Positions 12,701 to 25,785 are shown, numbered from the stretch's first letter. The stretch: 64,000 bases of DNA from Phalacrocorax aristotelis (GCF_949628215.1 NC_134281.1:45032512-45096511), one strand, 5' to 3'. Numbers and translations are program-made. The notes: a model not told the origin generated them from the sequence alone.

Positions 12701-14089
12701 CCTCCATCTGTTAAGCTGTATGCCTATGTGGTTAATTTATTGACCAGTTACCCTGGAAAAAAACTTACTAAAGCAGAAGTGTGGGGCACCCAGACTCCGC
12801 TTCTGGCTCAGCCATGAGCACCCTTCCCCTCTTCGACCACAGCTTCCCATCTGCGGTGTTGTTTGTGCCCTGACACCACACAGAGAAGGACCAACCGAAC
12901 CCCCCATGATAGCAGCCTTTGGTAGCTGCCATCCCCATTTTAGCCCGTGTGTCTGCGCCCAGTGGAGTTGAGCATGTGTCCTGTGTGACCGCCTTTGCAG
13001 GTGACTTGCCCCGCAGCCTTCCGGGATACCTGGTCTTCCGCTGCAGTAACCCCGCATACTGGGTCTACGCCGATCAGAGGTGTAACGGGATGAACGACTG
13101 CGGAGACTGCTCTGATGAGATGGGGAGCTGTAAGTCTCTCTTCTGGCTACTGTTGGGCAAAAGGTCTTTCCTGCTGATGGATTGAAATAGGTTGTACACC
13201 TGTTTCACCACACCACACCTGTGGTGCTCACTGATGCTGCTGGAAGTGCCTAGAGGCTGGCATCCACTGCTAAAGCACAACATAGCTGGAATAGGACCTA
13301 AGTATGAACCATGCAGACTCCATCCCATCAGCTGCCAAGGGCTCTGTGTCAAAGCCTGGTGGCAACTGAGAGGGGAAAGACTCCTTGCTTTGCTCCCAGC
13401 CCCAAAAGTTGCTCCTCCTCTGTGGCTTGCTGAGTGTGGAGCAGTTTCATTGTGATGCGTAGCTATAGGCAGCAGTGATCATTCAAACTGTCCTTTGGTT
13501 GTTGGTCAGGAGGTGGGTACACCTCTGAGCCAGGGAGACCTGAGTGTGCATCAGCAGCTCCAAAGCCATCTAGATCCTTCTCTTGCTAAAATGAGCAGCA
13601 GGTTTGTTCCTAACTCACCCCCATGGTTTTAAACCTTAGGCAAGATCTGCCTGTATCAGCAGCTTTCTCTAGAGTAGCTTGCTAAAAAAAATAAATTACA
13701 TCTAGTTGTTCCTCCCAGGATGACACAACTGCCACGAGGGTCATTGCAATGTCGCACTCCCTGGTTGTCTCCCACAGGTAGCATCAAGCGAGTGTCCTCT
13801 TTGGTGGGTTCACAGACTCAGGGTTATCACCAGTGGCTTTTCAGTAGCTTCCAGGGATGAAAGGGTAGCTACCTGCATAAGAAAAGAGGGAAGAGGTAAC
13901 TGCAGCAGAAGTATTTCTGTTCCCTGTTTTCCATCCCTCCCAGCGGCTGCCTGCCCCCCGTGTGGGTCGGAGTGGTGGAGATGCAGCCCTGTGCTCTACG
14001 AGTACTGCTCCTGCGTCCCCAGGAGGCTGTGCCGGGACGGCATCCAGCACTGCCTCAGCTGGTCCGATGAATATATCTGCAGACCATGA
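9709..14089 (+). CDS. LDLRAD1: LDLRAD1, LDL receptor class A domain-containing protein 1
   Basis: Small type II membrane protein with three LDL-receptor class A modules; its function is poorly known in any species. Exons: 9709-9729 (MNKTHPQ, only 7 codons), 10128-10182, 11757-11888, 12302-12439, 13001-13129, 13944-14089 (stop TGA 14087-14089). Phases fit throughout and give 206 residues, against about 205 in human. Order: a cytosolic head of about 40 residues, one membrane span near residues 44-65 (ACVSAAALLVLAAVVGLAVA), then LDLa1 (with CDRVSNCRNGEDE), LDLa2 (with CNGMNDCGDCSDE) and LDLa3 (with CRDGIQHCLSWSDE). Each module keeps the acidic cluster that binds calcium. The first two exons were placed because MNKTHPQ and the following RNGDVATF parallel the human start MNKVFPQGENGY and join in phase to the membrane exon. 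The six-exon model is strong; the two small 5' exons rest on short matches. Confidence 0.93.
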
Positions 14090-17000
14090 AATCTTGGCAC
14101 CCAGCAGCACTGGAGACCACAGGGTGCTTCGTGCACTGTCACCTCTGAACCTCGGTGTCCTCCCTCTCTGCCACCTGCTTGGGAAGCTCCAGCCCAAGCA
14201 AGCCCTCACCAGCCGTGCTCTGACCAGTGTGCAGTGACACTGAACAGGGATGAAGTGCTGTGCTTCTAGCCTACGGCAGCCCATGCTGCAGGCTAGACAC
14301 TGGCTGTCGGACACCTTCACAGGTTCTGTTGTGTGAAGGCGAGTCATTTCTACATGGGCCGATCACTGTCTTGCAGCGCTGCTGCGATTGCTCGATGGGT
14401 TGTGTGCAGGCTGGAGACCGTTTGCCAGCTGCTGCCAACATGGATACCTGTGTCTGGCCAGCCCTGGCAAGGGGTTTCTCCTGTATGGACACGCTGGTGC
14501 CTTTGCATGCAGCCAGATGAAGGTACATTGAAGACTACCCTGAAGAGCAGGAGCTGAATGAGGTGATCCTTTCTAGCCCTTGGGTTAGCGTTTCCCTCCG
14601 ACAAGTCTTTGTGCTCCTGATCTTCATGGGCAGGAGGAGAAGCCTGCAATTGTGTTCAGAGCATGTCTGCAGATAGTTTCAGCAGCAGCTTTGAAGGCTC
14701 TGTGCTGATGCTTCTAGGATGCTTCCTCAGGAACCCGTCGCTGAGGGTGACATGCTGGGGAGCTGCTGCGCAGGCCACCCCCTATGCTCTTCTCAAACCA
14801 TGAAGGCCAACATGGAGAGCATAATGACAAGGAAAACTGAAGTGGAGAGTGAAAGGTTTCAGGGTCTGTGAGGATAAATCACCATGTCCCTGTGGCCATA
14901 TAGCTGTCCCCGCAGAGCAGGGGCAGGGATCCATTGTGTATATGAAATGTACTTCTCTCAGGGCTGTGCAGTTCTGGAGCAGCAGCTCAGCAGGTTGAGA
15001 ACAGCCGTGGAGCTGGGATGAGTTTGCACTGAAGTTGGCAAGGAAAGGAGAGAAAAATGTTGCAGCCTCGGAGCAGAGAGCAGCAGAAAACCAAGTGCCA
15101 CAGCTGCTCCCAGGGTGGTGTGGGATGACATGGGATCTGTTCGTTGCTCATTCCGTTCCTCTGCCAGCAGGGCAGGATCAGTCAGCCAAACCTTCAAAGC
15201 AGTCCCCAGGGTATAGGTACAGATGTGCCACTGAAATTTAAGAAAGATGTGGTCTTTCTCTGCTCCTTTGAAAAATCTCATCTGTGCCTAAAACATCGTC
15301 TCTGAGAAAAACCCATGTTTATGATGAGTGCCCTTACTTTTCTAGGCCCAAAATAAGCATCAGGCAATACTCTTCCCACCGTCATCCCAGGTCATATATC
15401 TTTAAAAATAAAACCCTGTTCACTAATTTCCTCTCTGTCCTGTGATCTGCAACTCGGCATGTCATCATGACTTGTATCTACGGTGAATGTTTCTTCTATT
15501 CTGGAGCTGGGATGCAGCTGTAGATCTAAGAGATCTTTTAAAAATAGCTTTACTGTATTCTGACTCATGCTTCACCTGGGATGAGACAGCAAAACTCTGC
15601 ATAACAAAACTGGTACTACGGGAAACTTTTAAAGCCACATTTAATAACCTGTCCTTCTCCATGCCTGGCTAAGATGTATGGCTTGCTTTCTCCATGCCTG
15701 TAAAATGTTATTGCAGTGCATGCAGTGCTGCAGCTTGGAAAAGAGGTTATGAGTTTTCTAGGTAAACATTTCTCACTTGCAAGCTTCCAGCCTCAATCAA
15801 AGCCTGAACAGACGCACACTTTTACTGGAGGGTCACAGAGATCTAACGCTACAACAAGGCTGGTTGTTGTAACCAGGGTTGGTAAATAAAGCCCGGTTTA
15901 CTGTAGTTGCTGTTGTTCCTCTTGTTACCCCAGAGTCTGTTCTGGGGCAATCAATGAGGAAGTCTTGCAACATTTCTTAAGACGAGCTCGAGGAGGGGTA
16001 ATTCAGAGGCAGTGCTACCAGGCAGCCTCTCTTTCCTGAGGAAGAAGAGTTTCTTTCTGATTCAGATGGGTTTTGGCCACGGACTGTTTGCCTGTTCCTT
16101 GGCTTTGAAGTGGGAAGATGCGCAAGCTCTCTGCCTTGGGAGGGTGCAGGTGGGCTACAATTGCTGCATCCTTCTATGGGGCTGCAGTCAGAAATGTGGG
16201 AGAGAAAGGGAAGAATAATTTTATCCCTCATGACGGGAACTATAAACAGATAACAGAATGACTGTAAGGATTGAACTAATCAGCTGTTAAAAGAAATACA
16301 GAAACCCTCATGCTCAGCATAGGACCCAGCCAATATGATTGGTAAAAAACCAGAATTCGCTCTGTGTCAAAGATACTGGGACAGCCATCACTTTCTTGGA
16401 GCTTCTGATGTTTGCTGTGGTTGGGAAGAGAATGGTGGTCAGGCTGACCCATATGGCAACAGCTGTATTCTCTCAGGCCAATGCCTGTCAATCATTGCCA
16501 CAGCTCATCTCTGCCTAGTTAGAAGATGCTCCTGAGGATGAAGAGGAAAGGGTCTGGGTGTACAATGTGTGAACATGGGGAGTTGGACATTTGTGCTTGC
16601 TGTATAGGAAGGCTGCTTCTCCACTGCAGCAAAGGTCAGGTGGTGGCTTGCCTTGGCTGGATGGGGACAATGGTAGGATCTGGGAATTCTTATTTTATTG
16701 TGAGACATGATAAAGAAGGCAAATGCCTGGCTTAAGGCAGGAAAGATTCTTGTGCCGCCTTCTCTCCCCTTCAGCAGTAGGGTGAGGAAACAGAGGCAGG
16801 CTTAGGGGGCATGGAGGATATCCCTGACTGGAAAGAGGAAGCCAAACACACTCCCCTCTCTTAAGAAATTTTATAATTCAGCTGAATGACAAAGAAATGG
16901 GGTCAGGAATATGATTTCTGCATCCACAAAACCAGTAAAGGTTTACTGATGTCAGAGTAGCTGGCCCACCTGGTACGGGCAGGGTAGAGCCCCAGGGCTG

Positions 17001-18880
17001 CTCTCTGGCTGATGTCCCTGTATCAGTTCCCAGGGAGTGCTCCTGGGATGCCAGAGCTCTGATTAATGGCCGGGTTAGGAGAGAGGAACCGGGACTCATC
17101 CTGCTCTGGATTTACACCTGTGAGAAGACTAGCCAAGAGAGATATGTGAAGCAGCAGGTCCACAGGCAGCAAGACTCAGAAACCAGCCTGGAAACAGCCA
17201 GGGGTGCAGCAGGCAGTTTAAGTGGGCACCTTGCTGAGCTGATCTATTTCAGGGTGAGTCTCCTCCTGTAATTTTCTTTCTTACTGCCTTGTTCCTGGTC
17301 AGCGGAGGCTGTGTGCCTTACAGAGAGCAATAACCAGAGATTAGTGGGTTGAGGACATAGTCGTAAGTGTGTCTTTATCTTCCTAGGATAAAATTTACAC
17401 AGTGGTGTGTTTAAAAAAGGAAGTCTGCTGATAACCAAGAAACCTAAGAAAAGGAGTAATTGCACCCAGGGATGGAGAGTGTAAGAAACACAGTGCTCTA
17501 AAACACCTCTTCTGAAAAGGAAAGCTGTACTGTATTATTTTCCAACAAGCCTGTGACCTGGGCAGACCGTTCCTGTCAAATCATGATGCGCTTATTTTCT
17601 GGCTCAAGGCATCAGTTCCCAGCTGCTTTAGTGATGTGAAATGGAGTACACGATTCTCGGAGACATGCATATCTCTCTGGTCAGATTAGCAGCTCTCCAC
17701 AGTGGTGGAAGGGCTAGCAAAAGAAATCCATGGTGGCTGTTGAACCAGAAGCCAGCTGCAGGAGGCGGCTTATACTTGAGCGCCACAGTCACCTTCCTCC
17801 CTGTTGAGATGCTGTTTTGCTAAGTCACTAGTTGTGCCGTTATTTGTCTCAGCAGAGGGCTGAGACTGACATAGTTGTCAGTGGAGGCTATTAATAGCCT
17901 CGAGTTTCTGGGAACAAACTGTAGGGCTCGAATACAAGTATGTTTGTTTTGTTTGTTTGTAGTCGTTTTTTTTTGAGGAAAATTCAGCAATAAAGGAACA
18001 ATGAGAGAAAGGGGTTTTGCTCTTTATGCATTTTCGTGGTAATGTTCCTTTTCTTGGCCTCTTTGTGATTTCCAAGGAGGTGTTGCTTTTCTTGTCGCTG
18101 GCTTAAACAACAGTGTAAAAGGAAGATATCCCCTAATTAAGCACTAGTAGAGGAAACCTGTTGTAAATTCTTGGCCTTACAGGCCTAAGAGCACAATGAT
18201 GGTCACTGTGCCCAACTCACGGGCACTGTGCACCTCCACCAATTTTAGAAACGCTCAGGGCAGGAATTCAATGATAAACATGCCTGCACCATTACCGCTG
18301 TACCGCTGGCTTCAGCCAAACCAACACAGAATGAGCCTGACTATCTAGCGTTTTTACAGCAAATATGAGTAGTTCAGTGAATGTTTTCAGATGGGGAAGC
18401 AGCTAGTATATTGCAGGCATGTGTGCACACTGAGAATGGGTTTTAAACCACAGAATGCACTCAAATGCAGGGAATTTGCTTATAAGGGAGAATATATTAT
18501 AACTGCAGAGTCTAATCTCTACAGTAACAGAGTTTCAGCTTTCATTTCCTGGGCCAGAAGGAGGGAGACAGGGGACTTCTGTTCTAGTTTGGATTCCTGC
18601 AATAACTGTTACCGAGGGGTTACTGTCTCTCTGCTTCCCTCCCCTGGGGCCCATGCTTATCCTCTTTGCTTCCTCCCTTTGTCAGAGCTCTGTCAGCACA
18701 GCCTGGTGCTTGCAGGCTGAGGTTTATGTTTTACCAGCACTGTTAAAGTCCCAGGGCACTTGACAAGCGCAGTGCAGCCTCATTTCAGATGAGCTGCAGT
18801 GATTAGTCTTCTGCCCCTCAGGAGGCAAGAGAGAAGGAGTAGGACCAGCTGTTTTTGTGAATGATACCTATGTCAGAAGA
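14090..18880. other. LDLRAD1 3' flank and LDLRAD1-LRRC42 intergenic stretch
   Basis: Beyond the LDLRAD1 3' UTR I see no splice-compatible exons, RNA genes or clear mobile element here. LDLRAD1 (+) and LRRC42 (-) converge on this interval, so it should hold only 3' ends. The antisense frame across 13841-14347 is a shadow of the last LDLRAD1 exon and its GC-rich surroundings. Confidence 0.55.
15407..15412 (+). terminator. LDLRAD1: Candidate LDLRAD1 poly(A) signal AATAAA
   Basis: First AATAAA I noticed downstream of the LDLRAD1 stop, about 1.3 kb away. Another lies near 15885. The true 3' end cannot be fixed without transcripts. Confidence 0.35.
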
Positions 18881-18905
18881 ATTAGTTAAGGATGGCAACA
18901 AAAAC

Positions 18906-18911
18906 TTTATT
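18906..18911 (-). terminator. LRRC42: LRRC42 poly(A) signal (AATAAA on minus strand)
   Basis: TTTATT on the plus strand reads AATAAA on the minus strand, about 200 bases downstream of the LRRC42 stop codon. This is a normal 3' UTR distance and marks the likely end of the transcript near 18890. Confidence 0.7.
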
Positions 18912-19113
18912 TGAAAAAATTATTATGTATTGAAAATATACAGTAGTATCATCAACCTTCTCCTTGACGCTGTCCTTCCCCAAGCATAGGTTAACCCACA
19001 AGCATATCACAGCAACCAGATTTATCAATACTGGTCTCCTTTGTTACTCCCTCTCCGTATGTCTTAATTCTGTCATCAGCAAGAAAACAATGAAAGACCC
19101 ACTTCTTTCTGAC

Positions 19114-22100
19114 TTAGTAGGTATTTAACAAGTCCCAGTCCTCCACAGTGAGGCACAGATGCTTCTGTTTGGAAGTCCTTTCTCTCTCTTGTTCAGGCAA
19201 AGCTCTTTTTTTATTATTCTTTAATTCATGGCTGCCTGCAACCTCCTTTTTCAAAGGTAAATGACAATTTGGAACTTTTTCCTTATAAAACTGCAAGTTT
19301 CCAGATGCTTTTGTTTCTGCCTCCACCAACTTGCACGTGACCACTTCCTCTATTCTGTGTGTCTTGCCATCTACAGGAAAAAAAAAAATCAAGTTTAGAT
19401 TTTGGGAAAAACAGAATTATGCTGTAAAATGCTTACTTATGTTGCAAATTGTTTTGGCCAAGCCAACCTGGAATGCTGACTGCTTTGCTGAAATGTGCAT
19501 AGGGAAAAACAACATTTATATTTCAGACTCAGAATTTTAAGGAGAAAACTCAATTATTATATGTTGCCCTAAGCATGCTGCCATGCTGTACTTTAAGAGT
19601 TACCCAGCAGACTAACAAATGAGAAAACTCACACATTGTAATGCAGACACACAAATGGCTGAAATGGCACACTTGAGATGCTATCTGTACTATAATAAAA
19701 AAGAATGAAAATATTCCTCATAGAAAAGAAAACAAATAAGCTATGTGGTCTCCATGCAGTTACGTACAGAAGTGCAGAGCTGCTGTTCTGGATCTCAAGT
19801 CATCTTGTGGCTTGACGGCCTCCATAACTGCCTGCTCCCACTGCAAAACTGTCTGAAATAACATTTGAAGGGGTTAAAATTTTTCCTGTAAAATTTACAG
19901 AAATATCACTGGAAACAACTCTATCCCTTATTCTTTCCTATTCAGGGATTTAATACTCCATGAGGACAATTTCTAGAGAGTAAGATACACTTAAAACCCC
20001 ATACCTGCTCTGCCCATCCCTCTGTTTTGCAGTTACTGTGGTCAAATTCATTCAGAGGCACTTTTGAATGAACCAGGCCTATCTGCATTTGGATCCGCTT
20101 AATGACAGCATTAACATCCTAGTGAAAAGGGAAATAAAGTAGTCAGAGGGGAAGAATATTTGATTACACTTGTCCAGGAAACTTAGACAGTTGCTCTTTT
20201 ACCTTGAGACCTGTCCCAGAAATGTCCAAACAATTCAATTTCTTGAAAGAAAGAAGGTATCCTATTCCCACATCTGTGATTTTAGGGTTACCTGTAAGGT
20301 CAAGTAAAGTTAACTAAGATGCAAGATGTGGAGAAAGATGATCAGAATACCAAGAAACTATTTGTTCCAAAAGCTAGTACTGGAACAAGGGTATTTTGGC
20401 TTTTTTTTTTTTGGTAGTACGCTTCTTGTTTTGAAAGTGAGTCAAAACTGACTTCTTCCCTCTAATGATCAAAATACAAGTATTACAGTACCAATTCACA
20501 AACTATTAAAATATTTACGTAAGCAGTAAGCGGCTGAGGCTACAGGTATGACCTGTGCCTTCTGGAAAGTTGGTGAAATTTGGGGTTGAGAACTTGGCTT
20601 ATGGGAAGCACTGAATTAATTGTATTCCTTCAATATTAAGGCGGATAAATTCTTTATCAGAAAGGATATAGGTTGCTTCTAATGTTAAACCATTAAGTAC
20701 TCACAAGACAAGTCTAACACCAGAAGATTCTCAAGTCCCTTTTTCAATACTCGTACAGGCGCCGTCATTCTGCGAAGGCCTGCATCTGATAAAGAGTTGT
20801 CTTTCAGGAGAAGCCGTTTTACGCTGGGAGGATACAAACGCATAGTTTATAGTCATTATTATAGACAGTTTTACAAAATGTCCTAAAACTCTGTCAGAAG
20901 GCTGGGGTCTTCCTGTGCCAACCCTTCAGTCTACTTTGTTAACGTTAGTCAAAAGTAGCAAGAAGCCTGGGTTAGCAGGACTAATAAATATCTTTATATT
21001 GCCTCTGCTAGCTCAACAGGAGTGCTTACTTGACCAGCTATTTCCAGAGCTCCAGTGACAAACCGATCCTAGAGCACAAGCATTTGCTAACAGAGACAAT
21101 AAGGTTCTTTATACACTGAAGTTATTTAATCGAGGCTGCCAATCTCAACTCCACTCGCAACTAAAAAGAGAAAAATGCTTGGCAAAATGGGGAGGACAGA
21201 TTTGGTAAGAGACACAGCAATGATTTTAAGCAAGCAATGAGGTATTATAACATGGATAAACAAAACTCAGGGAAAAATGTTAACACTAATAGGTTCTCCA
21301 AAGCACTTCAAGACAAAACCTTGATGCAAAATGCACCAAAATCTTATAGTAACATAATATCCCCTAATTAGCGGCCATCCGGCCTATTGTTTTTCAAAAT
21401 TTTCTACTTTTCAATCTTTAGTATCAAGGAAAACTACAAAATTTATTTTTGTGAAATTTTAATGAACTAAATATTCAACCTACTTCTTGCAGAAATCTTC
21501 ATCTGGAACACTGGTTTGGTTAAAAATTTGGTGGATAAAGTTTCCTCTTAGAAAAGGAAATGAAGTAAAAAAAAAAAAGGAAATAAAAGTTCCAAATGCT
21601 TAAGATGCAGTTTTTACCTGGCCAATGAAAATTATAAGAAGTTGATTTTAAAAATTCAAGACAGTAAATTATCTTGCACATTTGTAGGACCTTTTATGAT
21701 ACAGTATGTGCTTTGGATCCCAGGCTTTGTCTACAATAAATTCTGTATTTTGTTTACTACAAGAATGGGTTTTATGAACAACCAAAATCTTCAAACTTAC
21801 AAATTGCTGCCTGTGAAACTTTCCTTTAAAGTCACAGCCTGATTTTTTGAACGGCTTAGTGATACGAAAAGAAAGTGTAATTTTTAGCTATATGTCAAGA
21901 AATCAGTACCTAGACAGAGCCTCTTTGGTGAGGTGTTCTAGCAGTTCATGTTCATCTCCAAGTTTACAACAGGAGAGATCCAAACATGTCAGCTCCCGGA
22001 AAGACTTAATTTCTTCTAGCTTTTCAGAGATAACCAGGTATCTGCAAAGAGGAAAAAAAACCCCAAAAGCTATCAGTGTTCTGGCACAGAAGGCACCTAT

Positions 22101-24952
22101 ATCCTCAAGTGTATTAAGCATAATGCAGTCATTTCTTCTAAGTACCTATGTGAAAATTGACAGAAATTAGCCAGCTGTCCTAAGTACCTTTTTATGTGCA
22201 GTCTGCACACGACACATCTGAGTTTCCAGTGTTCTCCTTGAGCAAATGTCATGGTTTTGCTTTGATTGAAATTATTGGACTAACAATTAAGATTTCAACT
22301 TGCAAACACCGCAGTTAGGGACTTCTTTACAGATTATTATTGTATTATTTCAGAATAATGCAGAATATATATTCCATTTTACCATAAATCAACTTCACAA
22401 ACTGCTCTTCCTCAGTATCTAGGAAGTGTGTAGACAAACCCATGTTCATCCAGGTTTTAAATCTACTTCAAATATATCCGGATAGCTTGTCAATTGGCAA
22501 AATTTTACTTTTTATATATGTAAATAAAATACTTCACTGGAGATAAAGGTCCTACAGGACACCTGCAGGACTCCAACTAGAGCTGTGACTACACCCCAGG
22601 CAGTAGTTACTCAGTGGGTTATTTTTTCAGCTGTGTTGGTTCCCTGATCTGATTCACTCCACAGCCATGCAAACATCTGTGCTGGAATTATTCAGTAGAA
22701 GGTTTAGAGATCAGAACAAACCACTGAAGAATGGCATGCATGAATATGCAGTAATAAGCACGTAGCAGTCGCTACCTCATCAATCTCCCCTGCATTTACT
22801 TATTATCCCTGTGGCAAGACAAGCCCCAAATTCACTAATCTCTTCTGAATTTACCTTATATTCCCCATAGCAAGGCAAACCCTGAGGTCAGCATCTTCAC
22901 TGCGGAAATGAGGGGTGCTTACTGATTTGATCCCTCAAGGAACACCTCTTTGGCCATGCAAATAAAGGGACCGTACTATCCTCCCACTGCAAGTATACCT
23001 ATCAAACTACCCCACCAAATCCCTTTGCCATGCAATTCAGCTATGCAGAAGGCGGTATGTACAGACAGAGCGCAAGCCAACTCTTGAGAGATACTACTAG
23101 CTCAGGGGGTTGTGAAGAGAAGACCGGGCTCTTTTGGAAATAAGATTCATCAGAAAATGCCTTAATATCTTACTTTCTAGATTTCAAAGACTCTATACTT
23201 AACTCAGCTTTCTGTAATGGCAAAAGATGCCATAGGTAACTTCATGTCTGAATTAATCCCATAAAAAGTATCTGTACTAGAGATAAAAAGGGAATAGGTT
23301 TAAAGGTTATAAGAAAAGATAATTGACCTCTGATTAAACATTCCTACTGTGCTCAAAACACTCTTGGCACTTCAGATAAATATGCCTGTACTTTGATTTT
23401 AAACTGGATAAACCATCCCTTTTTCAAGTGTGCAGATGGAAGACAGACTGATTATATTACTGGGAAAGACTTCAGTAGGAACAAGGCTTTAAAATCATAA
23501 TCCAGTTTTAAGCTTGGTAAGACTCTCTTAGTGAAAGACAACGTGGGCACCAAGAAGACGGAAAAATCGCTGCTGGACTCTCATTAGAACCTTGTTAAAT
23601 CACGTTCAACATGGCGATGGGGAACCACGATAAACTAAGGTAAAACCTGCCTGACTTCAAAGCCTGTAACCGACAAGATCTTCTGAGACCCCAAAATGAA
23701 ACGGGATAGCAAGCTTAATAGTAAACAAACCCAGAGAGTTTGCAAGGCTGTATTCTATCTGTACAGTCAGCTAAGTATGTTGAAATGTTTATAAACAGCA
23801 ATTACAAAAGCATCCCATGAAATACCTAAGAAGGCATTAAACACACAGATTGCTATGGAAGTGCTGATTATTATTGTTAAAAAATAGTTGCAGGTTTAAT
23901 CCTTCACATAAAATCCTGTGTTAGTTAACATGGATGTAGCCTGATGGTTTGTATCTTAGAATGAAACCAGCAGCTGCGCTTGTAGGAAAGGAATCATAGA
24001 ATCACAGAATTGTTTAGGTTGGAAAAGACCTTTAAGATTGTCAAGTCCAACCATTAAGCTAGCACTGCCAAGCCCACCACTAAACCATGTCCCTAAGCAC
24101 CACATCTACATGTATTTTAAATACCTCCAGGGATGGTGACTCCATTACTTCCCCGGGCAGCCTGTCCAATGCTTGACAACCCCTTTGGAGAAGAATTTTT
24201 TCCTAACGTCCAAACTAAACCTCCCCTTGGCGCAACAAGAGGCCATTTCCTCCTGTTCTATTGCTTGTTACTTGGGACAAAATGGGAATGGGACAACAGG
24301 AAGCAAGCAGCAGAGTGAGGCAAGGGTCATGTAATTTCATTAAAATTAGGTGGTGCCGTAAGACCCAAGAAATTTTTTTTTAATTATTATTTTTGAGAGA
24401 ATATAATTTAAGGGAAACTTTAAGTGTGCTAGCAAAAAAGCACTAGCAGATTACGATATTTGTTACTCAACACACTTACCTATTCCGCAAACATAATGAA
24501 CATAGCACCAAATTGCCATATGCTTCAGTAAATTTCTGCAGAGCTCTCAGTCCTGTTACTGGTTCTGTGAACTTTTGTCTTGCTTCTGCAGCTGAAAAGA
24601 GCTTTTCAGCAATCTGCTCTGGGAAACCAATCAACGAGTCAATGTGATCAACATTGTCAGAAATGTAACCCAGCACTAGACTGAAGAGAGACTTGGCCGA
24701 GTACCGGAGGTTCCCCTCCTTAGTGTACGTGAAGATGAAATGATCAGTCCTCTGCCTCCTTGCCCTATCGTCCTCCCTGTTCATACAAAGTTCCACTGAA
24801 AATCCTCTGGAAAACAGCCTAAAAGGTCTTGTTTTGGGAGTGACATTCTGTATGCCGTCTGCACCCTGATTTACCACGTGCAGCTTCCCATTTTCACGCA
24901 CATATATTGGCCCAGTATCCAAATGGCTTTCTGAGTGGAGACAGTAAGACAT
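19114..24952 (-). CDS. LRRC42: LRRC42, leucine-rich repeat-containing protein 42
   Basis: Soluble leucine-rich repeat protein, probably nuclear or cytosolic, linked in human work to cell growth; its molecular role is unknown. Minus-strand exons in transcript order: 24967-24480 (start ATG 24952-24950), 22041-21910, 20823-20705, 20291-20203, 20118-20005, 19852-19768, 19370-19114 (stop TAA). Splice sites and phases agree and give 422 residues, against about 428 in human. The N-terminal region holds FPEQIAEKLFSAAEARQKF. The repeats follow as LTCLDLSCCKLGD, VKRLLLKDNSLSDAGLRRM, LENLLVLDLSCNPKITDVG and LNCLDISGTGL. The tail is basic and Lys-rich and ends VEDWDLLNTY. The start was chosen because MSYCLHSESH matches the human N-terminus and lies just inside an acceptor, so the 5' UTR continues in an upstream exon. 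A CR1 fragment sits in the 22.0-24.5 kb intron. Confidence 0.95.
22784..22893. repeat. Two imperfect 55-bp direct repeats inside an older repeat-like stretch
   Basis: The unit beginning TCTCCCCTGCATTTAC at 22784 recurs as TCTCTTCTGAATTTAC at 22839, with the same following order of short blocks (TTAT, CCC, GCAAG, CAA). By eye about 70 percent of bases agree. The wider stretch, roughly 22540-23100, has the look of an old interspersed repeat, possibly an LTR remnant, but I cannot name the family. Confidence 0.45.
23991..24282 (-). mobile_element. CR1 LINE fragment, 5'-truncated
   Basis: The run starts with AATCATAGAATCACAGAAT, the reverse complement of the ATTCTATG-type tail of CR1. It continues with GGTTGGAAAAGACCTTTAAG, CCAACCATTA and the CCTCCAGGGATGGTGACTCC block, ending near TTGCTTGTTACTTGGGAC. 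This is the 3' part of a CR1 LINE on the minus strand, about 290 bp, with the 5' part missing as usual for this family. It lies in an LRRC42 intron in the same sense as the gene. Divergence from the usual consensus suggests an old copy. Confidence 0.88.
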
Positions 24953-25514
24953 TCCCCTCGTCCAGTTCTGCAAAAACAAACCGTAGACAGGTAAAGAATA
25001 GCCACAGAAGAAAACACTATTCAGGAAAGACCCCAAACCGTGGCAGCTCTCCTCAATGCCCCGAGCAGGTCATGTAACCCTGCAGTAAAAGGAAGGCCAG
25101 GCTGCGAGGAACAGGGGCGTGCGCTGTCTGCCATCAAACCGCAAACACCAGTCCAGCGGGAACCGAACCCGGGCTGGCAGAGAGGGCAGGGCCCTTGCTC
25201 TGGCCTGGCCCTGCCGCTCTGCGCCCAGTGCCCGTCAGTGGCCCAGGGCTGGATCCCGTCCTGCCCGCACAGGAACGGGGAGCCGAGGGGTCTGCGGATG
25301 TGGGGGAAGCAGGCCCCACAGCTCGGCCTGGCTCTGCTGCAGGCGCCGAGGGGGAGGAGGAGGAGGGCAAATGGCCGACTGCAGCAGGGCAATGGAGCCT
25401 GCTGGAGAATCTCCCCCCCGGGAGGGTGGGCAGGCTCCTGGTGCCCCTTCCCCAGCCCAGCCGGTCCCGGGGGGTGCTGGTTTGCGAGCAGGGGTGCTGG
25501 AGGGCGGCAGGAGG

Positions 25515-25785
25515 GTGAGCCCCTGCCGTGGAGGGGGAAGGGGGGAGACGGGGTCCTGTCACCTCCCGCCCCGAGAGCCTGGGGGGGGTCAGGTCCTGCG
25601 GGGCAGGAGGGGATCGGGCCCCGCCTGGGGCGGGGGAAGGGATTACTGAGGGGACCAGGCGCTGCCCGGGAGGAAGAGGGGGGCCGAGGGGATCCGGTCC
25701 AACCCCGCAGAGGTGAGGGGGGGGGGGGGGGTCGGGCCCTGCCCGGAGGGGTGTCTGTGAAGGGATCGGACCCTGTCCGGGGCTG
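25515..25785. repeat. Degenerate GC-rich minisatellite, period about 38-41 bp
   Basis: Related units built on a GATCGGGCCCTGCCCGGGG-like core followed by a G-rich spacer begin near 25548, 25588, 25613, 25654, 25692, 25732 and 25764. Most steps are 38-41 bp, with one of 25 and one of 32; a weaker unit may begin near 25515. One spacer contains an unbroken run of 15 G (25717-25731). The array lies in the first intron of LRRC42 within the CpG island. It explains the unusually long open frames on both strands here, which I do not regard as genes. Confidence 0.7.

Noticed and set aside
13841-14347. 168-codon minus-strand frame
   Set aside because: Antisense shadow of the last LDLRAD1 exon; no domain and no fitting promoter.
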